From an uncultured Clostridia bacterium (GTDB lineage: Bacteria > Bacillota_A > Clostridia > TANB77 > CAG-508): 64,000 nucleotides of DNA. The DNA lies in contig CANQEA010000001.1 in assembly GCA_947594095.1 (NCBI GenBank), positions 1 through 64,000 of the forward strand, read 5' to 3'. The notes below the pieces were generated by a model. The model saw only the letters and a list, made by a program, of their open reading frames with translations, searched no databases and was not told the DNA's origin. The translations under genes were made by a program, and so were the position numbers. Below, piece by piece: positions 38,426 through 47,453 of this stretch; position 1 is the first letter of the stretch; every line of letters begins with the position of its first letter.

Positions 38426-40678
38426 ATGGATTATATTGAATTAGAATATACAGACCTACCTGTTACTTTTGATTACGGCCCAATGGATTGGGAAACAGGT
38501 TATGGCACTAAAGAATTTGATAGAGATGTAAGCTATACTTATAAGATAGATAAAAATTCAGTTGAAGAAGTAATCCTAGATCTTATTCCCGAAGATGAAT
38601 ATAATGAAATTGTAAAAAAAGATTTCACTTCTTTTGATCCTGTAGATGAAACTAATAGAGCTTATGAATATATAGAAGCCAATTTTGATAGTTTATTTAA
38701 GCGCTTTGAAGATGAGATTTTAGATTACTTTGAGCAAGACGCTTCAGAAGAGGCAGCTCGAACCATTGATCCTGATGATTACGAATATAATCCTTTTGAT
38801 GAGGGTTTAGAAATGAATGAAAATGTAAGTAACGAATGGAGTAAAGACCTCCAAAATAAATTGAATTTTCTAAAAAACCATAAAACACATGAAGGTAAAT
38901 TCTCCAAAGATGTTAAGGTCTGGGATTTAGATCTTACACCTGAACAGGAAGATTATTTTTATGATTTCCTTGAGAGTGGTTTTCTTGAATGTTTCTGGGA
39001 CGAAAATAAAGATTTAGCTAAAGATATTTACCAAGAAGGTAGATCAATGGGTCACTTAGTTCTTGCTAAAGAGTATGATGAAGATACGCCCAGAGAATAT
39101 GATCCATTTGCTTTTAGATATGACACTCTTGATGATGCATTTGAAGCTTGGGTTGGAGATGAATATAATCTTTATCCTGAAGAATATAATGATGATGAAG
39201 AGTTTATGGATAAAGTAAAAGCAGAATTTACAGAATGGTTTAATGATGCCTATGATACAGTTGTTGATTTTGATGATAGAGCAGAAAAGCTTGTAGAATT
39301 ATTTAAGCAAAACCTTGATGATTTTATAGAACAAGAAAAAGCGCCCTCAGATGATCTTACAGAAACAATGTTTTCAGAAGTAGAAGATATTGAAGAACCA
39401 GAATTAGATGATCTTAATGAGTATGATGAGATAGATGAGTCTTATTTTGATGAAGGTGAGGAAACAAGCGAATACACGGTCGAGGATGAGCATGGTTCCG
39501 TTCTTTACAGATCTGAAGATAAATTTGATGCTATTGATTGGGCAGAAGAGAATTTCTTATATGAAGAGCCCAAATTAATCCGTAAGCACACCTATTCAAA
39601 ATTTGTTGATGAAGATGAACTTGATAGTGAAGTTATTTGGACTGCAAGTGACTACGAGCATGACGATTTTGAAGAGTGCTATGATGATGCATCAGATGAA
39701 CTTCCCGAAATGGAAGAAGATTTAGATTACAATCCAGATTTTGATGATGATTTTGCAGGTCACCATTACACATCATATGATCTTTATAAAGCACAGCAGG
39801 AATTCAGCGATGAAGAAGCTTTTGAAGATAGAGATCCAGATCGTTATGATGACAAGCATGCAAAAGAATGGATGAAAAAACATCCCCATGGTTGGTACAA
39901 TTCCGAATCAGATTATGGAATTGGAGATGAAGATCTAGATGAGGCCCTTCTAGAAAAGATCAGCCTTGATTACAATAAATATAAACTCCCCCATGATGTA
40001 GTTGATTTTATTGTAAAAACAGCAGAAAAAGATATTGATGAAAGACTTTACTTTAACGACCATGATTGGTCAAGCATGGATAGTTCTGAGACTTCAGATT
40101 GGGTAATGGATAGAATAGAAATTCAATTCCCAGGTTGGAAATGGACTGATGAAAACATGAGCTATGTTGAAGCTATTGTTGATGATGTCATGGATTATTT
40201 CTTAAAAAAAGATACCAGTATTGATGAATCATTGATTGATGGGTTTAATTACGAGGCCTACTATTCTATAAGAGACAAACATGGTTGGGCTATTGGAGCT
40301 GAAGAGGATAAAAAAGCAGCGATAAAACAGGCCCAAAATGATCCACGTGCCGAAAAAGTTGTATTTATTAACCTTCCGAACAAGGCAGAAGTTGTATGGG
40401 AAAGAAAAAATAGTAAATTAAAAGAAGCTACAATGTCAGACCTGGATATTGAGATTCAAGAAACAGGTTATGACGAACTCATAGATAAAATTCAACGCAA
40501 TATTGATGATCTAGAAAGAGAAGAAAAGTTTTTAATTAGACAAGCACCTAGAGAAATAGGTAAAGGTGGAAATTTTGATTCTCAAGAAGAGATAGACAGT
40601 GCATTAGCAGCAACTCAAAGAGAGTTAGAAAGAGAAAGAGCAAAACTTGCTATTGTAAGAGGGCAACAGAATGGCTAA
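38426..40678 (+). CDS. Large acidic protein, unknown
   Basis: A 750-residue, very Asp/Glu/Tyr-rich protein. Residues about 350-410 (YTVEDEHGSVLYRSEDKFDA) and about 615-660 (YYSIRDKHGWAIGAEEDKKA) appear to be two copies of a small domain. The C-terminal 80 residues form a charged coiled coil (RNIDDLEREEKFLIRQ). Extreme acidity suggests a DNA-mimic, scaffold or internal head protein, but no family is recognised. Overlaps the next gene by 8 bases. Confidence 0.7.
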   Translation: MDYIELEYTDLPVTFDYGPMDWETGYGTKEFDRDVSYTYKIDKNSVEEVILDLIPEDEYNEIVKKDFTSFDPVDETNRAYEYIEANFDSLFKRFEDEILDYFEQDASEEAARTIDPDDYEYNPFDEGLEMNENVSNEWSKDLQNKLNFLKNHKTHEGKFSKDVKVWDLDLTPEQEDYFYDFLESGFLECFWDENKDLAKDIYQEGRSMGHLVLAKEYDEDTPREYDPFAFRYDTLDDAFEAWVGDEYNLYPEEYNDDEEFMDKVKAEFTEWFNDAYDTVVDFDDRAEKLVELFKQNLDDFIEQEKAPSDDLTETMFSEVEDIEEPELDDLNEYDEIDESYFDEGEETSEYTVEDEHGSVLYRSEDKFDAIDWAEENFLYEEPKLIRKHTYSKFVDEDELDSEVIWTASDYEHDDFEECYDDASDELPEMEEDLDYNPDFDDDFAGHHYTSYDLYKAQQEFSDEEAFEDRDPDRYDDKHAKEWMKKHPHGWYNSESDYGIGDEDLDEALLEKISLDYNKYKLPHDVVDFIVKTAEKDIDERLYFNDHDWSSMDSSETSDWVMDRIEIQFPGWKWTDENMSYVEAIVDDVMDYFLKKDTSIDESLIDGFNYEAYYSIRDKHGWAIGAEEDKKAAIKQAQNDPRAEKVVFINLPNKAEVVWERKNSKLKEATMSDLDIEIQETGYDELIDKIQRNIDDLEREEKFLIRQAPREIGKGGNFDSQEEIDSALAATQRELERERAKLAIVRGQQNG

Positions 40679-41465
40679 GAAGGAATTTAAGCATAAACTA
40701 AGTGAAGCAGTGGAAAAAATGTCATATGATGTTCTTCCAGAAGCCAAACCAGAAGATTTTGAAATAACTACAGTAGCTGCAGTTTCCGAACCTTTTGCAG
40801 ATGCAAGAGCTAGGAATAAAGCTGCAAAAGAAAAATTTAAGAAAATGATAGATATAAGAACCAAACAAGCAAAAGAAACGCTTGGGCTTGATAATCAATT
40901 AAAAGAAAGACAGGCCAATGGTAATGGTAAATTAGTTGAATCTGCTGGTACAGATGATGACATTATGGAAGCATTTAGATCAACAAAATGGGTAGCTCAA
41001 GATAAGACGAATGATGTACTTAGTGATGAATTACAATCATTAAATGTTTATAACGAGCGTTGTTATATAACTGCAACAAATTTACTTTACCAACGTTTTA
41101 ATGAAGCATTCAAAGAAGCTTCAACAGCCTATAAGAGAGACTATGCAGTTATAACAGATGGAACAGCCCCTGCTAAAATTTCTCTTGATGAGAGTTTATT
41201 TGAAGCTATTGAAAATAAAAAACCAGTTAATAATAATAAAAAATTAACAGAAGCAAAAACCATTACAGATGCAAGAGAATATAAGCCCTGGCAAGGTGCA
41301 GTTACTACCTATGAAAAAATCCAGGAAGCAGGTAAATTAGATGATTTTTATGCTCTACTTGATGAAGCTTATCCATCAGGTATTGATAGTCAAGCACTAA
41401 ATGATCTTCTTTGGTTTGATGCTAATTGGGTATATGAAATGCTTGGTATGGAGGTTGAGGAATGA
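40671..41465 (+). CDS. Unknown protein of the structural block
   Basis: A 264-residue protein starting MAKKEFKHKLSEAVEKMS. Helical; contains ISLDESLFEAIENKK and KKLTEAKTI elements, and a C-terminal domain YALLDEAYPSGIDSQALNDL then LLWFDANWVYEMLGM that looks like a small conserved phage fold. Coupled on both sides by overlaps. Function unknown. Confidence 0.67.
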   Translation: MAKKEFKHKLSEAVEKMSYDVLPEAKPEDFEITTVAAVSEPFADARARNKAAKEKFKKMIDIRTKQAKETLGLDNQLKERQANGNGKLVESAGTDDDIMEAFRSTKWVAQDKTNDVLSDELQSLNVYNERCYITATNLLYQRFNEAFKEASTAYKRDYAVITDGTAPAKISLDESLFEAIENKKPVNNNKKLTEAKTITDAREYKPWQGAVTTYEKIQEAGKLDDFYALLDEAYPSGIDSQALNDLLWFDANWVYEMLGMEVEE

Positions 41466-42916
41466 AATTTATAAAAGAAGCTATTGAATTTCCAAGCTCA
41501 AAAAATAAAGTAAAAGAGTGTGTTCATCCTCTCAGAGAAGAAAAAAGAATTTCCAGAAAATGGGGTCACACCTGGTACTTTGATGATAATTACGATATCG
41601 TAAAAGTAAAAGCCAAAGATGGTACCGTATTACGCAGAGGCGAACCATTTGAAGCTGAAAACGGAGATAAATTAGTAATAAATGGGTTTGATCCAGATAC
41701 CAACACTGTTTATGTAGTAGAGGCAGATGATTACGATCCTAATTTTGATGGTGGTGCTGATTATGCAGTTGAAGACATTGTAAAGATTTTCAAATATTGG
41801 GATAAACAAGTCTCAAATCCTACAAGTGGTGAAGACTTAAAAGAAGCTAAAATAAACACTATTAGAAGATGGGGTCACACCTGGTACTTTGATGAAGCTG
41901 GAGATATAGAAAAAGTAAAAACTAAAGACGGTACTATATTAGAAAAAGAAGAAACATTTGCAGATGATAGAGGTAATGTTTATCATATAGATGGTTTTGA
42001 TCCAGAAACCAACACAGTTTTTGTTTTTACTGAAGACTCAGGAAGTGATTCAGATTATGCAGTTGAAGATATTTTAAGTGTAATTAAAGAAGCTAACCCA
42101 ATGCCAAGTAAAGATCCAGCACAAGGATATGTTATAGATTTTCCTAAAGATGTATTAAATGATCTTCCTGGATTCCCTGAAGACATGCATTGGTATGCTA
42201 ATAGATATGCTCTTGATTTTAAGACTTCCGATTCCTCAAGTTACTACACAGTAACAGGTACAAAAGAAGATGTAGATAGGTTCATTAGAGATTTTGATCT
42301 CGGTAATTTTGTTGAATCACTCAACCAAAATAAAGGTTCAAAGCTTAATGAAGAAACAGAACATGCCATCTATAGAGTTACCTATGTAGTAGATAAAGAT
42401 GCAAATATTTTTAGTGCCGTAATGATTAATGCTCGCGGCGAAGCTGATGCACAATCAGTTTTCTTAAAGAAATTCCCCGGTGTAGAAATTCTTGGTATTG
42501 TAAAATTAGATGATATAGAAGTAGAAACTAATAAAAAGAAGGGAATGAGTCTTATCGAGGATCTTGAAGTAGGTGAACTCGAACATGAAGAAGCTGAGGA
42601 AGGAAACAATCCTGAACCTCCCGTTGCTGGTGAAGAAAGTGCAGCAGCTTCATTAATTAATTCCTTAATTAGAGACGAATGGTTAGCTATTGAACAGTAT
42701 AATAGTGCAATGGTTAATTTAAAAGAATATGGTGTGGACGAAAAAATAATTGAAGTTCTCAACCACATTATGTTTGATGAAAATACACATGTAGGAAATC
42801 TTCAAGAAGTTCTTGCATTACTTGCTCCAGCAACTAATAAAATAGAAAAGGGTAATGAGCAGGCAGAACAAATTCTCAATACTGAAGATACCAAAAGTGG
42901 AGATGATGAAGAATGA
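41462..42916 (+). CDS. Two-repeat protein with C-terminal ferritin-like domain
   Basis: A 484-residue protein. Two tandem copies of a domain that begins RKWGHTWYFDDNYDI (about residue 30) and RRWGHTWYFDEAGDI (about 137), each about 95 residues and ending DYAVEDI. A middle beta domain follows, and then residues 385-470 form a ferritin-like helix bundle: LIRDEWLAIEQYNSA with Glu ligands and IMFDENTHVGNLQEVL with the ExxH-type ligand. A di-iron or structural role is possible. Coupled to both neighbours by ATGA overlaps. Confidence 0.75.
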   Translation: MKFIKEAIEFPSSKNKVKECVHPLREEKRISRKWGHTWYFDDNYDIVKVKAKDGTVLRRGEPFEAENGDKLVINGFDPDTNTVYVVEADDYDPNFDGGADYAVEDIVKIFKYWDKQVSNPTSGEDLKEAKINTIRRWGHTWYFDEAGDIEKVKTKDGTILEKEETFADDRGNVYHIDGFDPETNTVFVFTEDSGSDSDYAVEDILSVIKEANPMPSKDPAQGYVIDFPKDVLNDLPGFPEDMHWYANRYALDFKTSDSSSYYTVTGTKEDVDRFIRDFDLGNFVESLNQNKGSKLNEETEHAIYRVTYVVDKDANIFSAVMINARGEADAQSVFLKKFPGVEILGIVKLDDIEVETNKKKGMSLIEDLEVGELEHEEAEEGNNPEPPVAGEESAAASLINSLIRDEWLAIEQYNSAMVNLKEYGVDEKIIEVLNHIMFDENTHVGNLQEVLALLAPATNKIEKGNEQAEQILNTEDTKSGDDEE

Positions 42917-43686
42917 GATATAATAGAAAATTAAACGAAATGTCCAGACCAGCAGGAATAAAAAATATTCCTTTACAAAAATATGGATTTGTAAGAGTAC
43001 CTGAAGAGGATTTTTCAGATGATGGTACAAGATTTACAGTATATGCATATGATCCTGAAGGTAAAGGTGATAGAACATTCCTTATGTCTAAGGCTACATA
43101 TAATGGAGAAGCATTCCTTTCCGTTTACTATACTCTTCCCGGTACTCAAACTACCCAATATATAGATGATCTCAATGGTGTTCCTATTGATGAAGCTATT
43201 AAAGGGTTAGATGATCTTGTTAAAAAGATTAAGGAAGCCCAAGAAAAAGTTACCAGTTTCACAGCACAAACCCTTACAGATGAGGACATTGAAAAATTCT
43301 CGGATGAAGTTGCTGAGAAAGTTACAGGTAATAGTGGTGCTTGGAGGGTAGCTGAAGAAGTTCTTAAACAACATGGCTTCGATGAAGATCAATTAGAATC
43401 CTCAATCGCTATGAAGTATAGGAAGGCATGGGAAGCAAAAGTTAAAGATAAATATACAAAATCTCTTAGTAAAGACAAAATTAGAGCCATAGCTGCAGAT
43501 CTTTTAAGAAAGGCTATTTCAAGCTACCATCAAACATACGATATTGACAAAGCAATTGAAGGTGCCTGGGCAAGTATCTCTGATAAGGATGGTTATATCT
43601 CAATTGGTGATCTTGATGATGCAACCGTTAAGAGAATGAGAGACTGGGCTAAACGTAAATTGACATCAGCAGATGACTTTGAATGA
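42913..43686 (+). CDS. Unknown protein
   Basis: A 257-residue protein starting MRYNRKLNEMSRPAGIKNI. Residues 30-75 beta-type, then a long charged helix (KGLDDLVKKIKEAQEKV), then a helical C-terminal domain. No family recognised. Overlaps the previous gene by 4 bases. Confidence 0.66.
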   Translation: MRYNRKLNEMSRPAGIKNIPLQKYGFVRVPEEDFSDDGTRFTVYAYDPEGKGDRTFLMSKATYNGEAFLSVYYTLPGTQTTQYIDDLNGVPIDEAIKGLDDLVKKIKEAQEKVTSFTAQTLTDEDIEKFSDEVAEKVTGNSGAWRVAEEVLKQHGFDEDQLESSIAMKYRKAWEAKVKDKYTKSLSKDKIRAIAADLLRKAISSYHQTYDIDKAIEGAWASISDKDGYISIGDLDDATVKRMRDWAKRKLTSADDFE

Positions 43687-43700
43687 TAGGAGAAAATACA

Positions 43701-44447
43701 ATGGAATATCTTGAAATAGGTGCAAGACGCGATGCTTACAGTGTAGATGATATTATTAAAAGAACACTTACTGTTGGCGAATTAATTGAAATTCTTGAAG
43801 AATATGAAGACGACACTCCTGTTGTTCTTTCTCACGATGGTGGTTACACCTATGGTGCACTCCATGAAGGTCGTATCACTTTAGAAGAGACAGATGAAGA
43901 GTTAAATGAAGATTGCGAAGAAGAAGAAATCAAAGCAGATGATTTATTTGACGAATCTTGGAATGATGATAGATGTATGGAAAGAGATTGGGAACTTGCA
44001 GATGATGATAAAAAAGCAACCAAGCTTAAAGAATACATTGTAGACCATGATGATAGTCTTCCTGAAGATGAAGACAATGAATTATTTGTATATCAATGGT
44101 ATTGGGGCTGGCCCGATAAAGATTATCAATGGTTCCTTGATAACACTACTGAAGAAGAGCGTAAGCGTGCATATGAGTACTTCAAAAAAGAAGGTATGTC
44201 TTTCTATGATAAATTTACCTGGTTTAGTACTGGTAAACGCTATGGAGAGGGCCTAGATGAAGAGTGTCTCCATTGTGAAGAAGATGATGAAGATGACGAT
44301 CTTGAGTGTGATGATGACTTTGGTGATCATGAAAATTCTTACGATGTAGATGAAGCATATTCATTCAAAGGCCTCAATGATAACTTCGGCGGTAAAACAT
44401 TAGCAGAAAGTCTTCGTCCAAGAGCACTTAAAAGAAAAAGAAAGTAA
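43701..44447 (+). CDS. Acidic unknown protein
   Basis: A 248-residue protein from ATG 43701 (AGGAGA 8 bases upstream; the ATG at 43683 overlaps the preceding stop). N-terminal part LTVGELIEILEEYEDDTPVV then LSHDGGYTYGALHEG resembles a small domain common in phage proteins. Very acidic middle, and a C-terminus GKTLAESLRPRALKRKRK that turns strongly basic, as in scaffold or core proteins. Function unknown. Confidence 0.68.
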   Translation: MEYLEIGARRDAYSVDDIIKRTLTVGELIEILEEYEDDTPVVLSHDGGYTYGALHEGRITLEETDEELNEDCEEEEIKADDLFDESWNDDRCMERDWELADDDKKATKLKEYIVDHDDSLPEDEDNELFVYQWYWGWPDKDYQWFLDNTTEEERKRAYEYFKKEGMSFYDKFTWFSTGKRYGEGLDEECLHCEEDDEDDDLECDDDFGDHENSYDVDEAYSFKGLNDNFGGKTLAESLRPRALKRKRK

Positions 44448-44465
44448 CGTTTTGGAGGTAACTAA

Positions 44466-45050
44466 ATGTTACTACAAAAAGAAAGAATAAAAAGACCTGT
44501 TAGAAGAACTCCAGTAAGAGAATCAATGGAAGATAGATTATACTTAACTAAAAAGAAATCTCCATTGAGAGAAGATGATGATGTTATTATAGACTTTGAT
44601 GATGATATAGATGGAATTGAGCTTGAAGGAGATGGCTATCAACCTAAGGAGGATAAACTCAATATTCCTTCTCATGGTTCTAATATAAGACACTCATCAG
44701 ATGATATTCAATCGATTCTAATTGAGATTAATGACAGGTTAGCAAACATAGAAAATATGTTAAGAAAGGGAAATGGTAATAGTAATAGCCAAAAAGTAAC
44801 TGTTACTACTCAACAAACAACAGAACCGGTAAATGAATCTTTAGTAAATGGGGATATTATGAGTAGATTAAGACCTCCAAAGAATGTTGTTCCTGAAGGT
44901 TCTATGCTAGGGGAAATTCAAACCGTACTGGCCCAACAAGCAAGTATGAGTGGTGATAATTCTCAAGCAGCTGGAGCAAACGATGTTTCTGGAGTTTGCA
45001 CACTTCCCAACTCAGCATACGATGATGAAGTTCCCGATATTGAAATCTAA
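44466..45050 (+). CDS. Unknown protein, possible baseplate/tail linker
   Basis: A 194-residue, largely disordered protein. Basic start (KERIKRPVRRTPVRES), acidic run (DDDVIIDFDDDIDGIEL), then a short coiled coil (IQSILIEINDRLANIENML). GGAGGTAA upstream. First gene of the fibre block. No family recognised. Confidence 0.65.
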   Translation: MLLQKERIKRPVRRTPVRESMEDRLYLTKKKSPLREDDDVIIDFDDDIDGIELEGDGYQPKEDKLNIPSHGSNIRHSSDDIQSILIEINDRLANIENMLRKGNGNSNSQKVTVTTQQTTEPVNESLVNGDIMSRLRPPKNVVPEGSMLGEIQTVLAQQASMSGDNSQAAGANDVSGVCTLPNSAYDDEVPDIEI

Positions 45051-45064
45051 GGGGAGGAACAAAA

Positions 45065-45736
45065 ATGTTAGACAGGTTTATAAATTATAAACTAACACCT
45101 GCCGATTATGTCCCAAATAATGTACATTTTACAAATAAGCAGCCTCCTAAGCCAAGACCTCCCCTTGTAGCTTACGACAAGCAGGGAAGAGAAATTGGCT
45201 TTACCTGGAATTATGGTGATTCAATTTATCTAGAATTTAGAACAACTGGAAATGTCAGTTATGATCCCGGAGAGTCAGGATCTCCTTTTGGGTTTATAGA
45301 AGATGCAGAAGCTTATTTTAATAGTGAAACACCAAATTATTGGCCCAAACATGACGATAATGGAATAATGTTAATAGGTAATTCAGATCCAACATCATAT
45401 GTAGACGGTACATGTCAAAATAACTGTTGTTGCTGTGGTTGCGGTGATAATAGTAGTAGTGGTACAGAAGGCAGTGATGGAGACAGTAGTTCAGAAACTG
45501 AAGACCCTAATAAAAACAAAAAGATGTTCCAAATTCTAGTCTATAATTTCAGATACGATGTTGTAGCATGGTGCGAAGTTCCAGCAGCTACTGAAGTAAG
45601 AGTATTAGTAGACAGTTTTTATCCTCATGGTTTAGTAAAAGGTGTATATACCCTTGAGTTAAACTTAATTGATAAAAATGCAGGTATTAGAAATACTCTT
45701 ATAGATAAAAAAGATTGTATGTTATTTATAAATTAA
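45065..45736 (+). CDS. BppU-like baseplate/fibre component with Cys cluster
   Basis: A 223-residue protein. The N- and C-terminal parts (GFTWNYGDSIYLEF; HGLVKGVYTLELNLIDKNAG; LIDKKDCMLFIN) follow the pattern of phage upper-baseplate domains, in which a field-of-strands domain sets the fibre. Between them lies an insert with seven Cys (CQNNCCCCGCGDN) and a Ser/Glu linker. The gene at 53117 carries a similar Cys cluster. GGGGAGG upstream. Confidence 0.65.
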   Translation: MLDRFINYKLTPADYVPNNVHFTNKQPPKPRPPLVAYDKQGREIGFTWNYGDSIYLEFRTTGNVSYDPGESGSPFGFIEDAEAYFNSETPNYWPKHDDNGIMLIGNSDPTSYVDGTCQNNCCCCGCGDNSSSGTEGSDGDSSSETEDPNKNKKMFQILVYNFRYDVVAWCEVPAATEVRVLVDSFYPHGLVKGVYTLELNLIDKNAGIRNTLIDKKDCMLFIN

Positions 45737-45753
45737 AGGGAGATAATAGTAAA

Positions 45754-46392
45754 ATGAAACTTGATTTAAAAACAACAATTACGGCTTACCCTAAAATATC
45801 TCCCAGTATACTGACTGGTTATGTAACAGAAGCACCTATTGATGGTAAGACATATGCAAGAAGAGATGCTAAATGGGTTGAAATAAGACCAGCTGATTTA
45901 ATGCTCTATTACGGTGCTAGTAAAAATAGTGTAATGACTATAGATGGTTTATTATCACTTACAAGACAAAAACTTGATTATAAATCACAAGCAGTTAATA
46001 TTAGTTTTGAATCTACAGCAACTCAGAAGGAAGGGGGTAGTTACCTTTGGTTCTGTTGTTCGGCTCCTATAGTTTCTATTCTGCAGGCAGATGTTGCAAA
46101 TATTTGTATTGATTATAAATTAGTAAATAAAATAATAGTTGCAAAAGATAACAGTACTGGAAGTGCAGTAGTTTACTGTTATAGAACCAACACACCACAA
46201 CTACCCTATAAATGGCATTTCACCATCAATATTGATATAGATGAAGTAATCTCAGATAAGGATTGTCCCCTTATTGGTGATATGTTACCAACAGCTCCTG
46301 GTTATCCCGTTACTCCAGCACCTACAGGTACCATACCTCCAATCAGCCCTACAGGTGGTCTATTTCCAGATATAGGTATTCCAAGGGGGTAA
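45754..46392 (+). CDS. Putative fibre/baseplate protein
   Basis: A 212-residue protein from ATG 45754 (GGGAGA upstream). Starts MKLDLKTTITAYPKISP, includes the fibre-type phrase GKTYARRDAKWVEIR, a beta domain, and a Pro/Gly/Thr-rich tail (PGYPVTPAPTGTIPPISPTG) that may be a flexible linker. Five bases before the next gene. No family recognised. Confidence 0.65.
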   Translation: MKLDLKTTITAYPKISPSILTGYVTEAPIDGKTYARRDAKWVEIRPADLMLYYGASKNSVMTIDGLLSLTRQKLDYKSQAVNISFESTATQKEGGSYLWFCCSAPIVSILQADVANICIDYKLVNKIIVAKDNSTGSAVVYCYRTNTPQLPYKWHFTINIDIDEVISDKDCPLIGDMLPTAPGYPVTPAPTGTIPPISPTGGLFPDIGIPRG

Positions 46393-46397
46393 TATAA

Positions 46398-47450
46398 ATG
46401 AGATTTGCGGGTATCTTAGAAGCAGGTAGAGTTGATGGAATACTGGTAGAATCGCAATATGTTCAGGGTACCTACATAGTTGTAAAAGACATCCCTGCTC
46501 GAACAGACTTGGAACTTAATTTTGGTGTTTTAACTTTTGGTACAGTTTGCTATGTTCAGAGCGAAAATAAAGAATATAGATGGGTACCAAACAATAAAAA
46601 CTATAAAGTACCAAGTAATGAAGATGATAATTCTTACCTAAAAGAAGGGCACTGGGAATATATAGGTACAGGCATAACTACTCAGTACTTCAAAGACGAT
46701 TACATTTACGGATTACAATCAAAAGATGGTAAAGAAGCTACCTGGGTAAAAATTGATGCTAAATACATAAAACAACTTCTTAAAGATAACGATTTAGACT
46801 TAGAGGAACTAAATACTCGAGTAGAAAATCTAGAAGATAATGTAGAAAACATTAAAGAAGAAGTTGATAAAAATACAGATACTGTTAATCAATATACAAA
46901 TACTGTAAAAAACCTAGAAAATAAATTCAAAGATGTGCAGACAGATTTTGATGATTTAAGAGACGATGTAACTCAAACTAATCAAAGAATAAATGATCTG
47001 GACGATAAATTAAATTCTTCAATAAATGATCTTAATACCTCTATTGATAATATTAAAACAAGCCCTGTAGGTAGTTTTAAAGGTAATGATTTAGTATATG
47101 GGGAAGATTGGGCTCAAACCATTGAAGAAAATATTGAAATTCCTTACGCTACAGAAGAGAGAGTGGGTGGTATTACCGCAGCACCTCCTGATAAGAACCC
47201 AGAAGTTCTTAACGAACCCGGCAAATCAGGATGGATAAGATATTTTGTAAGTGTAGGTAAAGAAGAAAATGAAGCTCAAAACCCAAACCTTCATTATGGT
47301 TATATAGATGTAAACCCAAGCGAAGCAGTACTTGATGTAGAAATACTAAAAAGAACCCTTAAAGATAATCCAGAAGTTATCGAGGAAACTATCACTCCTG
47401 TAATTACTGAAGTAAATGGTAATACAGAAGGGTGGTGGGAAAAGGAGTAA
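46398..47450 (+). CDS. Trimeric coiled-coil fibre-shaft protein
   Basis: A 350-residue protein. Beta N-terminal domain (residues 1-120), then heptad repeats for about 95 residues (RVENLEDNVENIKEEVDKN ... INDLDDKLNSSINDL) typical of trimeric phage fibre shafts, and a C-terminal beta domain. Four bases before the next fibre gene. Confidence 0.75.
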   Translation: MRFAGILEAGRVDGILVESQYVQGTYIVVKDIPARTDLELNFGVLTFGTVCYVQSENKEYRWVPNNKNYKVPSNEDDNSYLKEGHWEYIGTGITTQYFKDDYIYGLQSKDGKEATWVKIDAKYIKQLLKDNDLDLEELNTRVENLEDNVENIKEEVDKNTDTVNQYTNTVKNLENKFKDVQTDFDDLRDDVTQTNQRINDLDDKLNSSINDLNTSIDNIKTSPVGSFKGNDLVYGEDWAQTIEENIEIPYATEERVGGITAAPPDKNPEVLNEPGKSGWIRYFVSVGKEENEAQNPNLHYGYIDVNPSEAVLDVEILKRTLKDNPEVIEETITPVITEVNGNTEGWWEKE

Positions 47451-47453
47451 ACT

